Shown: positions 9,001-17,659 of the stretch, piece by piece | Layout: every line of letters starts with the position of its first letter | Numbering within the stretch: position 1 is the stretch's first letter | Assembly: GCF_023515955.1 (NCBI RefSeq) | Contig: NZ_CP097322.1 | Coordinates: forward strand, 620,001-684,000 | Reading direction: 5' to 3' | DNA from: Streptomyces sp. RerS4 | Lineage (GTDB): Bacteria; Actinomycetota; Actinomycetes; Streptomycetales; Streptomycetaceae | Length of the DNA stretch: 64,000 nt | Notes under the pieces: generated by a model | What the model was told of the DNA's origin: nothing | The model's database searches: none | What the model saw: the letters and a program-made list of their open reading frames with translations, nothing else | Translations under genes and position numbers: made by a program

Positions 9001-9663
9001 TCAGTCGGGTTTGCGCAGGTCGGAGGCGGCTCCGGCGCTGAGTTCGACCCGGACCAGGGCGGCCGCCAGCCTCGGCAGATCCTCCGCGTCGACGAGCCGC
9101 GCCAGGTCTTCGGGGGTCCGGGGGAGGCCGAGTTCGGAGGCGGCGTGCCGGGCCCGGCTGTCGAACGCGGGGCGCAGCTCGGGCCACAGCCCCTGGGCTT
9201 CGCGGCAGAAGATGTCCGCCCCGACCGGTCCGATCCGCGGGACTTCCCTCAGCAGTTCGCGCACGCGGTCCGGTTCCCCGTCGGCCGCGTCGCGCAGGCG
9301 GCGCAGGTCGCCGCGGTACCGGTCGAGGAGGAGTGCGGCCCCCTCGCCGAGTGCGGTCGAGGTGCTCTCGTCGTAGCGGCGGTAGTGCGCTCGGCCGAGC
9401 GCGTCCACACGGTCCTGCCAGGACGACGCGTCCATCGCCCGGGGGGTGCGCAGCCCGGCCCCGAACAGTTCGCGGGCCGCGGCCACGGCGATGTCGGCCT
9501 TGATGCGTACCGAGAACAGCACGCAGAGCGTCAGCAACTGGTACAGCGGGGCGGGCGTGTTCCGCAGTCGGATGCCGGCTTCCTCGGCGTGGGTGCGCCC
9601 GTACGCGTCCATCAGGCGTCGTACGGTCGTCTGCTGCGTCTGCTGGGTACGTCGCCGGGCCAC
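9001..9663 (-). CDS. HhH-GPD endonuclease III-like protein
   Basis: A 220-residue all-helical protein. LYQLLTLCVLFSVRIKADIA and the helix-hairpin-helix LLREVPRIGPVGADIF resemble the DNA glycosylase superfamily fold. The catalytic Lys/Asp pair of true endonuclease III is not obvious and there is no C-terminal four-cysteine iron-sulfur loop, so activity is uncertain; many actinobacterial relatives are annotated only as endonuclease. GTG 9663 is used with GGGAGG upstream. It lies directly after the LigD-type phosphoesterase gene on the same strand, suggesting a DNA-repair pair. Confidence 0.7.
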   Translation of the reverse strand: MARRRTQQTQQTTVRRLMDAYGRTHAEEAGIRLRNTPAPLYQLLTLCVLFSVRIKADIAVAAARELFGAGLRTPRAMDASSWQDRVDALGRAHYRRYDESTSTALGEGAALLLDRYRGDLRRLRDAADGEPDRVRELLREVPRIGPVGADIFCREAQGLWPELRPAFDSRARHAASELGLPRTPEDLARLVDAEDLPRLAAALVRVELSAGAASDLRKPD

Positions 9664-9679
9664 GGCGGGCCTCCCTCGC

Positions 9680-10317
9680 TCATGCGGTCAGCGGGCCGGG
9701 CCGCTCGCGGAGCGCGTCGGCGGCGACCTGGGCGAGCGTGCGCCCGGTACGGACGGACCGCGCGCGTCGCGGGTCGGGCGTCGCGCCGGTGGTGGCCCGG
9801 CCGTCGGCGTGCTTGACCAGGAGCCACGCCTCGGGGGTGTCTTGCCCCGTACGGATGCGGGTGAGCGAGTAGGCGCCGTGCAGCTTGCGGCCGTCCAGGC
9901 GGAACGAGGCGTGCCCCCGTTCCAGCGCGTCGGCGAGCGGGATCTCGTGGCCGGCGCGGTCGGAGGAGATGTTGCGGTACGTTCCCTCGTCCCACACGAT
10001 CACCGTGCCGCCGCCGTACTCGCCCGCGGGAATCACGCCCTCGAAGTCGCGGTAGTCCAGCGGGTGGTCCTCCGTCGGCGTCGCGAACCGCTTGTCGTGC
10101 GGATCCCTGGAAGGACCCTTCGGTACCGCGAAGGACTTCAGGACGCCGTCGGCTTCGAGCCGGAAGTCGAAGTGCATGCTCCGCGCGTCGTGGATCTGGA
10201 CGACGTACGACGGCTCCTCCCCCGTGCCGGTTCCGCGAGCCGCCCCTCCGGCTCGGCCGTCCGGGAGAAGTCGCGCCGCCGGTGATAGCGGGCCAGCGGG
10301 CCGGTCGTGGCCGCCAT
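9680..10317 (-). pseudogene. LigD-type 3'-phosphoesterase, split by a frameshift
   Basis: The C-terminal frame (10177 downwards) encodes MHFDFRLEADGVLKSFAVPKG, DFEGVIPAGEYGGGTVIVWD and LHGAYSLTRI, the 3'-phosphoesterase domain that trims broken DNA ends in bacterial end joining. Family members carry a preceding VQIHDARSMHFDFRLE. That preceding piece, plus an N-terminus with a good ribosome site (GGAGGGAGTC before ATG 10317; MAATTGPLARYHRRRDFSRT), is present but one reading frame away. Adding one G to the five-G run at 10219-10223 joins the frames perfectly. It is either a real one-base deletion, a slippery run, or a base-calling error. If real, the product lacks part of the active site. No ligase or polymerase domain is attached. 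Confidence 0.75.
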
Positions 10318-10443
10318 GACTCCCTCCTCACGCCCATCCCCACCGCTGATGGATCAAACGTTCGAGTCGGGTCCGTGCGGGTATATGCCACATCGAGGCT
10401 GGCGAGAGCCCGAGACCCGCTGTCACCGAGGCGGTGAGATCCG

Positions 10444-10665
10444 ATGTCCCAGTGCAAGATCCCCGACTACCGCACCGGCCACCGAGGCCGGCACTGGACC
10501 CATGCCCTGCGCGCAGCCCAGCGGGCGGGGGCCGTCATCGTCACGGACGAGACCCGCGAACCGGTCTCGTATGCCCACGACGACACCGGCCCCGGCCGCT
10601 TCCGGCCCTGGATCACCGCCGCCGGCATCCGCTACGACAGCCACGACGTCCACCCGGAGTGGTGA
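10444..10665 (+). CDS. Small hypothetical protein (73 residues)
   Basis: Begins with ATG 10444 after GAGGCGGTGAGATCC, a good ribosome-binding site. The protein is hydrophilic and rich in His/Arg/Trp, with no signal peptide, membrane helix or cysteine pair (a single Cys near the start). I do not recognise the family. Codon bias is strongly G/C-third, which supports it being coding. It is convergent with the gene at 10704-10946. Confidence 0.6.
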   Translation: MSQCKIPDYRTGHRGRHWTHALRAAQRAGAVIVTDETREPVSYAHDDTGPGRFRPWITAAGIRYDSHDVHPEW

Positions 10666-10703
10666 CCCGCCGTCCGTGGCCGCGTCGCGGTGTCGCGCGC
10701 ACG

Positions 10704-10946
10704 TCAGTGCGTGTGCGCGTGCCAATGGAACTTCCCGCCGCCGACCCACCGGACCTCGCCCGGGTCGTCCAGGTCGTGGATGGTGATGCCTGCGGCGGCA
10801 GCCGTGAGGATCACGTCCGTCATGGACCGGGCCATGCTGACCACCTCGCCGTCGATTTCCACGATGCGGAACGGCGGGTCTCCGGGATGCACGCCGAGTA
10901 CGGTCACCCGCGCCTCGGACATGTACGGCATCGCGCCTTCGGTCAT
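10704..10946 (-). CDS. Small hypothetical protein (80 residues), His-rich tail
   Basis: ATG 10946 is preferred over the upstream in-frame codon at 11048 because GGAAGTGGAGG lies just before it. The product (MTEGAMPYMSEARVTVLG and following) alternates predicted strands and a helix and ends in KFHWHAHTH, a short His cluster that could bind metal. No family recognised; the fold and length look like a compact cytoplasmic domain. Monocistronic, convergent with the 73-residue gene. Confidence 0.6.
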   Translation of the reverse strand: MTEGAMPYMSEARVTVLGVHPGDPPFRIVEIDGEVVSMARSMTDVILTAAAAGITIHDLDDPGEVRWVGGGKFHWHAHTH

Positions 10947-11124
10947 ACGCAGCTCGCCTCCACTTCCTGGCCCGGCGGCACCGGTTACGACAAGCGCCTG
11001 CCCGCGACGGGGTGACTCATGCCGGGGTGTTCCTGCTGCGCGGCGCACTCCCGTAGCTCATGTGGCCCGACGCAACAGCACGCTGTACGGCCCGTCGCCG
11101 GGTCGTACAGCGCGCCCTCTGCCG

Positions 11125-11337
11125 TCAGCAGTCGTCGTCGTACCCTCCGCCCCAGTCGTCATCGTGGTCGTAGCCGCCGTGGTGGTCGTCGTCCCAGCCG
11201 CCACCGGTCACGTACGTGGCAGAGTGCGTGGGAACGGCCGCGGAGGCGGTACCCGCTGCTCCGAGGGCGGCGCCGCCGGCCATCAGAACACCGATGGCGG
11301 ACACCGCGAACAGACGCTTCACTCTCAGTGCTTGCAT
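11125..11337 (-). CDS. Small secreted Asp/Gly/His-rich protein
   Basis: Start ATG 11337 gives a classical Sec signal peptide: MQALRVKRLFAVSAIG, a hydrophobic core (VLMAGGAALGAAG), and a likely cleavage after TASA. The mature peptide is only about 36 residues, with the pattern GGGWDDDHHGGYDHDDDW and a final Cys. The upstream in-frame codon at 11421 would bury the signal peptide and is rejected; GAGAAGGG precedes 11337. The repeated Asp/His side chains suggest binding of divalent metal in the wall or medium, but this is inferred from composition only. Confidence 0.7.
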   Translation of the reverse strand: MQALRVKRLFAVSAIGVLMAGGAALGAAGTASAAVPTHSATYVTGGGWDDDHHGGYDHDDDWGGGYDDDC

Positions 11338-11732
11338 GATGAAACCCTTCTCGTTTCTCGTTGCCGTGCTCGCTGGGGCACGAGGCCGTTGCCGACTCTT
11401 CGCGCGAGAGTGTGCACGCATGGTGCAAAAGCCGCATGAATGAGGGATGCGATCAGCGCGTACGCGGCGTCAACACGACCCCGGTGGGCCGCGGACCTTC
11501 TCGAATGGCGCGCGCTGTGTTCTCGATTCTCAAGCCTCGCGCTTCAGCGCATCACTGCAGGCTGAGGGGTGCCCCGCAGTTGCGGCTCTCATCTACAAAT
11601 GCTAATCACGCCCACGCGACTCGGCATCTCGGGCGCCGGCCCGTCGGACGCGACGCGGGAGGTGACGCGCGGGCGCCGGCGGCGCGGGCGTAGGCTACGC
11701 CCCGGCACGAACGCGGCAAGGGGGACGGGCAC
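11338..11732. other. Intergenic region without recognisable genes
   Basis: Separates the secreted peptide gene (minus) from the DUF4139 gene (plus), so it should carry divergent promoters. It is locally more A/T-rich than its surroundings (for example near 11420-11445 and 11585-11600). Open frames on either strand look like shadows with no family match. Confidence 0.5.
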
Positions 11733-13796
11733 ATGGCGGCCGACGCGGCACAGAGGTGGGGGTCGACCCTCGATTCCGTAGTGGTGTACGCGCAGGGCGC
11801 GCTCTGTCGTCGCCTGGCCCGCGGCAGCGTGCCGGCGGACGGTCGGGTACGGGTGACGGGACTGCCCCGCTCGCTGGATCCGGGCTCGTTGCGGGCCGGT
11901 GTCGTGGGGACTTCGGTCACACGTGTTACCGAGGCCCGCGTGGAAGTCGAAGCGGAGCCGCTCGGAACCGAGGCGCCCGGCGCGTTGCGGCGCGAGGTGG
12001 AGCGGTTGGGCGACGAGCACGCGGCGGCCCAGGCCCGGCGGGACCGGCAGTTGGCCCTGATCGAGGAGGTCAGGGCCCTGCGCCCGGTGGCGCCGCCCCG
12101 CAGGCGCGATGACCCGCACCGCCGCACTCCGGTCGACGCGTGGCTGGAGTTGGCCGACTTCGTCGACGCGCGGCTGGAGCGGCTACACGTGCGACTCGCG
12201 GCCTTGGAGGAGGCGCTGAGCCACGTCGGGCACGAGCTCACCGTGGCCGCCGACCGGCTCGCCCGCGCCTCCACCGACGCGCCGTCGGCCCACGTGGAGA
12301 CCACGATGTCCGCGCTCCTGACCCTCGACGGGGCCCATGGCGCGGACGTGGAACTGGAGTTGGAGTACGGGGTGCCGGGCGCCGTCTGGGTGCCGACGTA
12401 TCGACTGACCCACCGTCAGGGCGATGACGCGGGGCGCCTGGTGCTGCGGGCCTCGGTCGCCCAGCGCACCGGTGAGGACTGGACCGGCGTCCGCGTCGCC
12501 CTGGCCACCGCCGACCTTCGGCGCCGCACCGACCTGCCGAGGCTCCGGTCGATCCGGATCGGACGCCGTCAGCCCGACCCCGCGCCGTCCGGCTGGCGCG
12601 AGCCCCCGGCGGGGCTCGGCGACCTGTTCACCGGGTACGAGGCGGCCGGCCCCCGCCCGGCACCGGCGTCCGCGCCCGTGGCGGTCTCCGCGCCCGCACT
12701 GGTCGGATCCGCGCCCGCCCCCGGACCCGTGCCACCACCGCCGATGCCGATGCCGATGCCGATGCCCCAGGCGTACGGGGCCCCGCCGCCCGCGCCTGCG
12801 GCGCCCGGCAGCACCGCTGGCGCCCGGCCCGGCTTCGCCGCCGGGTCGGCTCGGCCCAGGGCGGCGGCAGGCCCGCCGCCCTGGCCCCCGCCGCCCCCTC
12901 CGGCCCCGCGGCGCCCGGCGGGTCACGCCGCCGCCCGCACCGCCGACTCCCCGCCGGCCGGTCCGCCGCAGCCCAGCGGCGCCGAGCTCGACTACGCCGC
13001 CCTCGTCCTGTGCGGCCCCGACGAGCGGGGCGACCGTAGGGGCCGGCTGTTCCCCGACTCCCCCGTCGACCCGGCGGCGGTCGCGTGCCGCCGCCGCGCC
13101 GAGGCGGTGGCCCGGCTGCCGCTGCCCGGACACGCCGTGCGCCCCCGCGAGTCGGCGGGTTCCTTCGACCACCGCTTCGACGCCGCGGCCCGCGCCGACG
13201 TCCCGTCGGACGGTACGTGGCACACCGTCACGGTCGGCGAGATCCCGGTCGGTCTGCGCACCGAGTACCTGTGCGTGCCGTCCGTGGAGCAGACGGTGTA
13301 CGCGACGTTGGTGCTCTCCAACTCCACCGACCAGGCCCTGTTGGCCGGTCCCGTCGAGGTCACCGTCGATGACGACTTCCTGCTGACCGCCGCTCTGCCC
13401 ACGCTCGCCCCCGGCGGTGTCCGCCGGGTGGGGCTCGGTCCGGCCGAGGGCATCCGCGTCACCCGTCGTACGCACCTGCGCGAGTCGACGTCGGGGCTGC
13501 GCAACAACACCACCGTCCTCGACCACCGCGTGCACGTGGAGTTGGCCAACCGGCTCGCGAGGCCCGTCACCGTCGAGGTCCGCGAGCGGGTGCCCGTAAC
13601 CTCCGAACCGGACGTGCGGATCGAGGAACGGGCCGACTGGACCACCCCCGAGAACGGCGCCCCGGAGCACCACGCCCCCGGCACCCGAGCCTGGCGGGTG
13701 GAGTTGCCCGCCGGTGGCACCGCCGCCCTCGAAGGCGGCTACGAAATCCGCGTCCCGGCCGGCAAGGCCCTGATCGACGGCAACCGCAGGAGCTGA
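11733..13796 (+). CDS. DUF4139 (MuiA-like) protein with a long Pro-rich insert
   Basis: A 687-residue protein. The N-terminal part (DSVVVYAQGALCRRLARG...VRVTGLP) is the DUF4140-like sandwich. A coiled-coil region rich in Glu/Arg/Leu follows (about residues 85-180), then the DUF4139 beta domain (YGVPGAVWVPTYRL, AQRTGEDWTGVRVALATA, and later GLRTEYLCVPSVEQTVYATLVL and LANRLARPVTVEVRERVPV). Between the halves (about residues 300-415) lies a Pro/Ala-rich, probably disordered spacer with a PM-repeat. The family includes mucoidy inhibitor A; its biochemical role is unknown. There is no signal peptide, so it is cytoplasmic. The start at 11733 fits GGCAAGGGGGACGG upstream. Followed eight bases later by a second, shorter paralogue. 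Confidence 0.85.
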   Translation: MAADAAQRWGSTLDSVVVYAQGALCRRLARGSVPADGRVRVTGLPRSLDPGSLRAGVVGTSVTRVTEARVEVEAEPLGTEAPGALRREVERLGDEHAAAQARRDRQLALIEEVRALRPVAPPRRRDDPHRRTPVDAWLELADFVDARLERLHVRLAALEEALSHVGHELTVAADRLARASTDAPSAHVETTMSALLTLDGAHGADVELELEYGVPGAVWVPTYRLTHRQGDDAGRLVLRASVAQRTGEDWTGVRVALATADLRRRTDLPRLRSIRIGRRQPDPAPSGWREPPAGLGDLFTGYEAAGPRPAPASAPVAVSAPALVGSAPAPGPVPPPPMPMPMPMPQAYGAPPPAPAAPGSTAGARPGFAAGSARPRAAAGPPPWPPPPPPAPRRPAGHAAARTADSPPAGPPQPSGAELDYAALVLCGPDERGDRRGRLFPDSPVDPAAVACRRRAEAVARLPLPGHAVRPRESAGSFDHRFDAAARADVPSDGTWHTVTVGEIPVGLRTEYLCVPSVEQTVYATLVLSNSTDQALLAGPVEVTVDDDFLLTAALPTLAPGGVRRVGLGPAEGIRVTRRTHLRESTSGLRNNTTVLDHRVHVELANRLARPVTVEVRERVPVTSEPDVRIEERADWTTPENGAPEHHAPGTRAWRVELPAGGTAALEGGYEIRVPAGKALIDGNRRS
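12741..12764 (+). repeat. Hexanucleotide microsatellite CCGATG x4
   Basis: Four perfect CCGATG units encode Pro-Met repeats in the Pro-rich spacer of the DUF4139 protein. The unit is a multiple of three, so copy-number change would alter length without breaking the frame. Confidence 0.8.
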
Positions 13797-13804
13797 CGCA
13801 CGCC

Positions 13805-15382
13805 ATGTCCACGGCCCCGAAGCCGATCGCCCACCCGGTCATCGCCCTCCCCGTCACCGCCGTCACCTGTCTGGAGGATCGCGCCCACGTCGAGCGCGCC
13901 GTCGTGCTGGACCTGGAGGCCGGCGTACAGCGGCTGCGCCTCGGCCCGGTCACCGCGCTGGCCGTCGACCGCACACTCCACGCCGAGTTGACCTCCGGGC
14001 ACCCGGCCACCGTCCTCGACGTGCGGATCGTTCGCACGTGGAGCCCGCGCGGGCCGTTGCCGCCCACCGACGACGACTCCGCCCTGCGCCGGCGCGCGCA
14101 CGCCCTCGGAGAGGAACGGCTCGCCCTCGGGCAGCGGCGCGACCGACTGCTTACCCGCCTCGACGCGCTCGGGCACCTCGCCGCCGACCTGCTGCGGGAG
14201 ATCGGCGAAGGCGCCGGTTCCGGGGAGAGCGAAGGGGCCCGCTGGACCCGGGAACTGGACCGAGTGGACGCCGAGCGGGAGACGCATGGAGAAGAACTCC
14301 GTACCGTGGAGGCACGGTTGGCCGCCTTGGCGGTTGAACTCGGGGATACCGAGCGGGCATTGGATCTCGCCGAGGAGCAACCAGCCGAGCTGGTCGGCCA
14401 CATCGAGCTGACCGTACACTCCGCGTCCGCCGGCCAGGTGGGGCTGCGCGTGAGCCACTTGACGCCGTGCGCGCTGTGGCGGCCCGCCTACCGGGCCGTG
14501 CTCGACGGGGACTCCCTGACGCTGGAGACCGACGCGATGGTCTGGCAGCGCACCGGCGAGGACTGGTCGGACGTACGGCTGACGCTTTCGACAGCGCGGT
14601 CGGCTCTGGCCACCGATCCCCCGCGACTGGGCGAGGACCGGCTGACGCTACGGGACCGCTCCGCCGCGGAGCGCCGTACGGTCGACGTCGAGCTGCGCGA
14701 GGAGGAGATCGGGGACCTCGGCCCGGCCCCGGTGCTGGGTCTGCCCGGTGTGGACGACGGCGGCGAGGCGCGGGTGCTGAGCTCGCCCGCGCCGGTGTCC
14801 GTACCCGCGGACGGGCGCGCCCACCGGGTGCCGCTCTCCGCCTTCACGACGGCCGCGACCAGCGAGTACGCGTGTACGCCCGAGCTGTCACCGCTGGTCA
14901 CCCGGGTGGTGCGGTTCGCCAACCGGTCCGGCCACGCGCTGCTCGCCGGCCCGGTGGACCTGGTGCGCGGCAGCGGATTCAGCGGGCGCGGCACCCTGGA
15001 CTTCACCGCTCCCGGTGCCCCCGTCGAGCTCGCCTTCGGCAGCTGCGACGACCACCGGGTGGTGCGGCAGACCGAGGAGTCCCGCGACTCCACCGGCCTC
15101 ACCCAGCGGACGGTGGTCACCCGCACGGTCCGGCTGCACCTGTCCCGGTTCTCCGCTCCCGGGGAGCAGGGCGAGCGGGTGGTCGTCGTTCGCGAACGCG
15201 TCCCGGTCTCCGAGGTCGCGGCGGTGGAGGTGCGCCTGCGCGGGGAAGCCTGCTCGCCGGCGCCCGACGCGGTCGACGCCGAAGGCATCGTCCGCTGGGA
15301 CGTGCCGCTCCCGCCCGGCGGCCGCCGCACAGTGACCCTCGTCTACACCCTGTCGGCGAACTCCAAGGTCGTCGGACTCTGA
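13805..15382 (+). CDS. DUF4139 (MuiA-like) protein, second tandem copy
   Basis: A 525-residue paralogue of the preceding gene with the same layout: N-terminal sandwich (VTCLEDRAHVERAVVLDLEAG), a long charged coiled coil (about 95-195), and a DUF4139 beta domain (HLTPCALWRPAYRAVLDG, WQRTGEDWSDVRLTLSTA, EYACTPELSPLVTRVVRFAN, VVVVRERVPVSE). It lacks the Pro-rich insert. The ribosome site GCAGGAGC overlaps the end of the upstream gene, so the two are one operon and perhaps form a hetero-oligomer through the coiled coils. Function unknown. Convergent to the dps gene. Confidence 0.85.
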   Translation: MSTAPKPIAHPVIALPVTAVTCLEDRAHVERAVVLDLEAGVQRLRLGPVTALAVDRTLHAELTSGHPATVLDVRIVRTWSPRGPLPPTDDDSALRRRAHALGEERLALGQRRDRLLTRLDALGHLAADLLREIGEGAGSGESEGARWTRELDRVDAERETHGEELRTVEARLAALAVELGDTERALDLAEEQPAELVGHIELTVHSASAGQVGLRVSHLTPCALWRPAYRAVLDGDSLTLETDAMVWQRTGEDWSDVRLTLSTARSALATDPPRLGEDRLTLRDRSAAERRTVDVELREEEIGDLGPAPVLGLPGVDDGGEARVLSSPAPVSVPADGRAHRVPLSAFTTAATSEYACTPELSPLVTRVVRFANRSGHALLAGPVDLVRGSGFSGRGTLDFTAPGAPVELAFGSCDDHRVVRQTEESRDSTGLTQRTVVTRTVRLHLSRFSAPGEQGERVVVVRERVPVSEVAAVEVRLRGEACSPAPDAVDAEGIVRWDVPLPPGGRRTVTLVYTLSANSKVVGL

Positions 15383-15406
15383 CCCCGGAGCCGGTCGCCC
15401 GTGTGG

Positions 15407-15985
15407 TCAGGCGCGGACCAGTGGGGTGTCGACCAGGTGCTCGGCGAGGAACCACGTCTGGAGTTCGCCGGTTCGGATCACCTGGGAGACCAGCAGGTCG
15501 TTGGTGCCGTCGTCGCCGGAGTTCCCGGTGCGGGCCGCCGCCTCGTGGGCGTCGGTGAGGATGGTCTCGTGCGCCTTCAGCAGGCGCGAGAGCATGGCGG
15601 GTACTTCCTCCACGCCGTCCGGAGGACGCGGGATCGAGGTGATCTCGGCGACGTGCCGGGGATCGCCCACCGCGACACCGCCCAGGGTCTGGACCCGCTC
15701 GGCGAGGGCGTCGACCAGTGCCAGCTGTTCTCCGGCGTGCTTGTCCAGGACCAGGTGGAGTTGGTAGAAGGTCACGCCGCGCATCAGCCAGTGGTGCTTC
15801 TTGTAGAGCCCGTAGAGGATCTGCGTGTCGGCGAGGATCCTGTTGAGGCGTTGGCACGAGTACATCCGCGTCTCGTAGGACAGGCCGAGGGGGAACTGCT
15901 TGACGGTTCCGAACGGCTGGATGATCTCTCCCGTCTGGTGCAGCCACGGCTGGCTGCCGCTCACGCGCGGGGAGTTGACGGTCAT
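15407..15985 (-). CDS. dps: Dps-family DNA-protection / ferritin-like protein
   Basis: A 192-residue four-helix-bundle protein. The conserved ferroxidase-type pattern is visible in YKKHHWLMRGVTFYQLHLVLDKHAGEQ: His, then His, Asp and Glu at the spacing used by Dps shells at their subunit interface. Dps forms dodecamers that store iron, consume peroxide and coat DNA in starvation. The N- and C-terminal tails are moderately long (about 25 and 20 residues), as in Streptomyces Dps proteins. The upstream gap carries a small palindrome at 16013-16026. A stress role fits the neighbouring stress-type genes. Confidence 0.88.
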   Translation of the reverse strand: MTVNSPRVSGSQPWLHQTGEIIQPFGTVKQFPLGLSYETRMYSCQRLNRILADTQILYGLYKKHHWLMRGVTFYQLHLVLDKHAGEQLALVDALAERVQTLGGVAVGDPRHVAEITSIPRPPDGVEEVPAMLSRLLKAHETILTDAHEAAARTGNSGDDGTNDLLVSQVIRTGELQTWFLAEHLVDTPLVRA

Positions 15986-16012
15986 GGGTGCGCCTCCTGC
16001 GGATGCCGGTCG

Positions 16013-16026
16013 GTTACAGGTGTAAC
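16013..16026. promoter_or_regulatory. Palindrome GTTAC-AGGT-GTAAC upstream of dps
   Basis: A 14-base inverted repeat (5-bp arms, 4-base spacer) about 28 bases upstream of the dps start and in the shared dps/oxidoreductase intergenic region. Position and symmetry suit a regulator binding site. The protein is unknown and the match could be chance. Confidence 0.35.
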
Positions 16027-16219
16027 GCTAGGGGCCCCGACCTGCGGCGCGTTGCCCAGGAGCGCATGCGGAAGTGCTCGGCAGCGCACTGAAGGAAAGG
16101 GCGCCGGCACGTAGTTCGTTCTGGGGCAAGGCCCCATGCACCGGCGGGCAGGGCGCACGCTCTCGCGCTGCCTAGCCTCCTCGCTGTTGGCGTGATCCCG
16201 AAAGGCGACGAGGAGAGAC

Positions 16220-17659
16220 ATGAGCGGGAACGAACGGGTCGATCAGGTCGAAGAGGTCGACGTGGTCGTGGTGGGGTTGGGGCCCGGAGGCGAGTACCTC
16301 GCCGGTTCGCTGGCGGACGCCGGGCTGGACGTGGTGGGCGTCGAGGCGGAACTCGTCGGGGGCGAGTGCCCGTACTGGGGGTGCGTACCCAGCAAGATGA
16401 TGATCAGGGCCGGGAACCTGCTCGCCGAGGCGGGTCGCGTGTCGCTCCTCGCCGGTGAGGCGAAGGTGACGCCCGACTGGAGCCGGGTCGCCGGACGCAT
16501 CCGGGGCGAGGCCACCGACGGCTGGAACGACCGGGTGGCCGCCGACCGCCTCACGGCGAAGGGCGGCCGACTCGTGCGTGGCAAGGGACGGCTCAGCGGG
16601 ACGCGGCGGGTGACGGTCGGCGAGCGCACGTTCCGGGCCCGCACCGGAGTGGTCCTGGCCACCGGCGCCACACCCCGCATCCCGCCGATCCCGGGCCTGG
16701 CGGCCACGCCGTACTGGACCAATCGGGACGCCATGGCGGCCCGTGACCTTCCGGCCTCGATGATCGTGCTCGGCGGGGGCGCCATCGGCGTGGAACTCGC
16801 CCAGGTCTTCGCGCGTTTCCAGTGTGCCGTCACCGTGGTGGAAGGGCAGGCCCGCCTGCTGTCGCAGGAGGAGCCGGAGGCCGGGGAGCTCGCGGAGAAG
16901 GTGTTGCGCGAGGACGGCGTCACCGTCCTCACCTCGGTCCGGGCCGAGCGGGTCGACCACGACGGCACCGCTTTCACCGTCCGCATCGAGGGCGGGGACG
17001 GGCCGGACGGGCCCCTGCGTGCCGAACGGCTGCTCGTCGCCACCGGACGCGGCGCGGACCTGGCGGCTCTGGGTCTCAAAGCCGCGGGTCTCGAAGCCGC
17101 AGGCCTCGAAGCCGCGGGTCTCGACGCGGGCGGCCTCGGCCGGTCGGCCGGGACCGTGCCCACGGACGGGCAGATGCGCGCCGGGGACGGGCTCTGGGCG
17201 ATCGGCGACATCACCGGCCACGGGAGCTTCACCCATGTGTCGATGTACCAGGCGGAGATCGCCCTACGGGACATCCTGGGCCGTCCCGGCCCCGACGCCG
17301 ACTACCGGGCCCTGCCCCGCGTCACCTTCACGGACCCCGAGATGGCGGCCGTGGGACTCACGGAACGGCAGGCGCGTGACCGACAGCTGCGCGTGCGCAC
17401 GAGCCTGGTCCCGATCTCGTCCTCCACACGCGGTTGGATCCACGGGCAGGGCAACGACGGGTTCATCAAGTTGGTCGAGGACGCCGACCGGGGCGTCCTG
17501 ATCGGGGCGACCTCGGCGGGACCGGCGGGGGGCGAGGTGCTGTACGGGCTGAACGTCGCCGTCCACGCCGAAGTACCGGTCGAACAGCTGAAGCACATGA
17601 TCTACACCTATCCCACCTTCCACCGCACGGTGGAAGCCGCTCTGGGAGCCCTGCGCTGA
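16220..17659 (+). CDS. FAD-dependent pyridine nucleotide-disulfide oxidoreductase
   Basis: A 479-residue flavoprotein. The FAD motif VVVVGLGPGGEYLAG opens the chain and the redox-active disulfide GGECPYWGCVPSK gives Cys50-X4-Cys55. The NAD(P)H-binding motif is IVLGGGAIGVELAQVF, and the second FAD motif is LWAIGDITG. The C-terminal dimerisation domain has YPTFHRTVE where lipoamide dehydrogenases have a His-Pro-Thr...Glu pair; the catalytic His is replaced by Tyr, so the acceptor is probably not lipoamide or glutathione. An in-frame repeat array sits before the second FAD motif. CGAGGAGAG precedes ATG 16220. ltrA overlaps the stop codon. Confidence 0.85.
   Translation: MSGNERVDQVEEVDVVVVGLGPGGEYLAGSLADAGLDVVGVEAELVGGECPYWGCVPSKMMIRAGNLLAEAGRVSLLAGEAKVTPDWSRVAGRIRGEATDGWNDRVAADRLTAKGGRLVRGKGRLSGTRRVTVGERTFRARTGVVLATGATPRIPPIPGLAATPYWTNRDAMAARDLPASMIVLGGGAIGVELAQVFARFQCAVTVVEGQARLLSQEEPEAGELAEKVLREDGVTVLTSVRAERVDHDGTAFTVRIEGGDGPDGPLRAERLLVATGRGADLAALGLKAAGLEAAGLEAAGLDAGGLGRSAGTVPTDGQMRAGDGLWAIGDITGHGSFTHVSMYQAEIALRDILGRPGPDADYRALPRVTFTDPEMAAVGLTERQARDRQLRVRTSLVPISSSTRGWIHGQGNDGFIKLVEDADRGVLIGATSAGPAGGEVLYGLNVAVHAEVPVEQLKHMIYTYPTFHRTVEAALGALR
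17072..17140 (+). repeat. 15-bp in-frame tandem repeat, about 4.6 copies
   Basis: Units at 17072, 17087, 17102 and 17117 plus a partial at 17132 encode repeated G-L-(K/E/D)-A-A. Homologues normally have one such segment (LGLEAAG) here, so this is a local expansion in a surface loop of the oxidoreductase. Confidence 0.85.
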
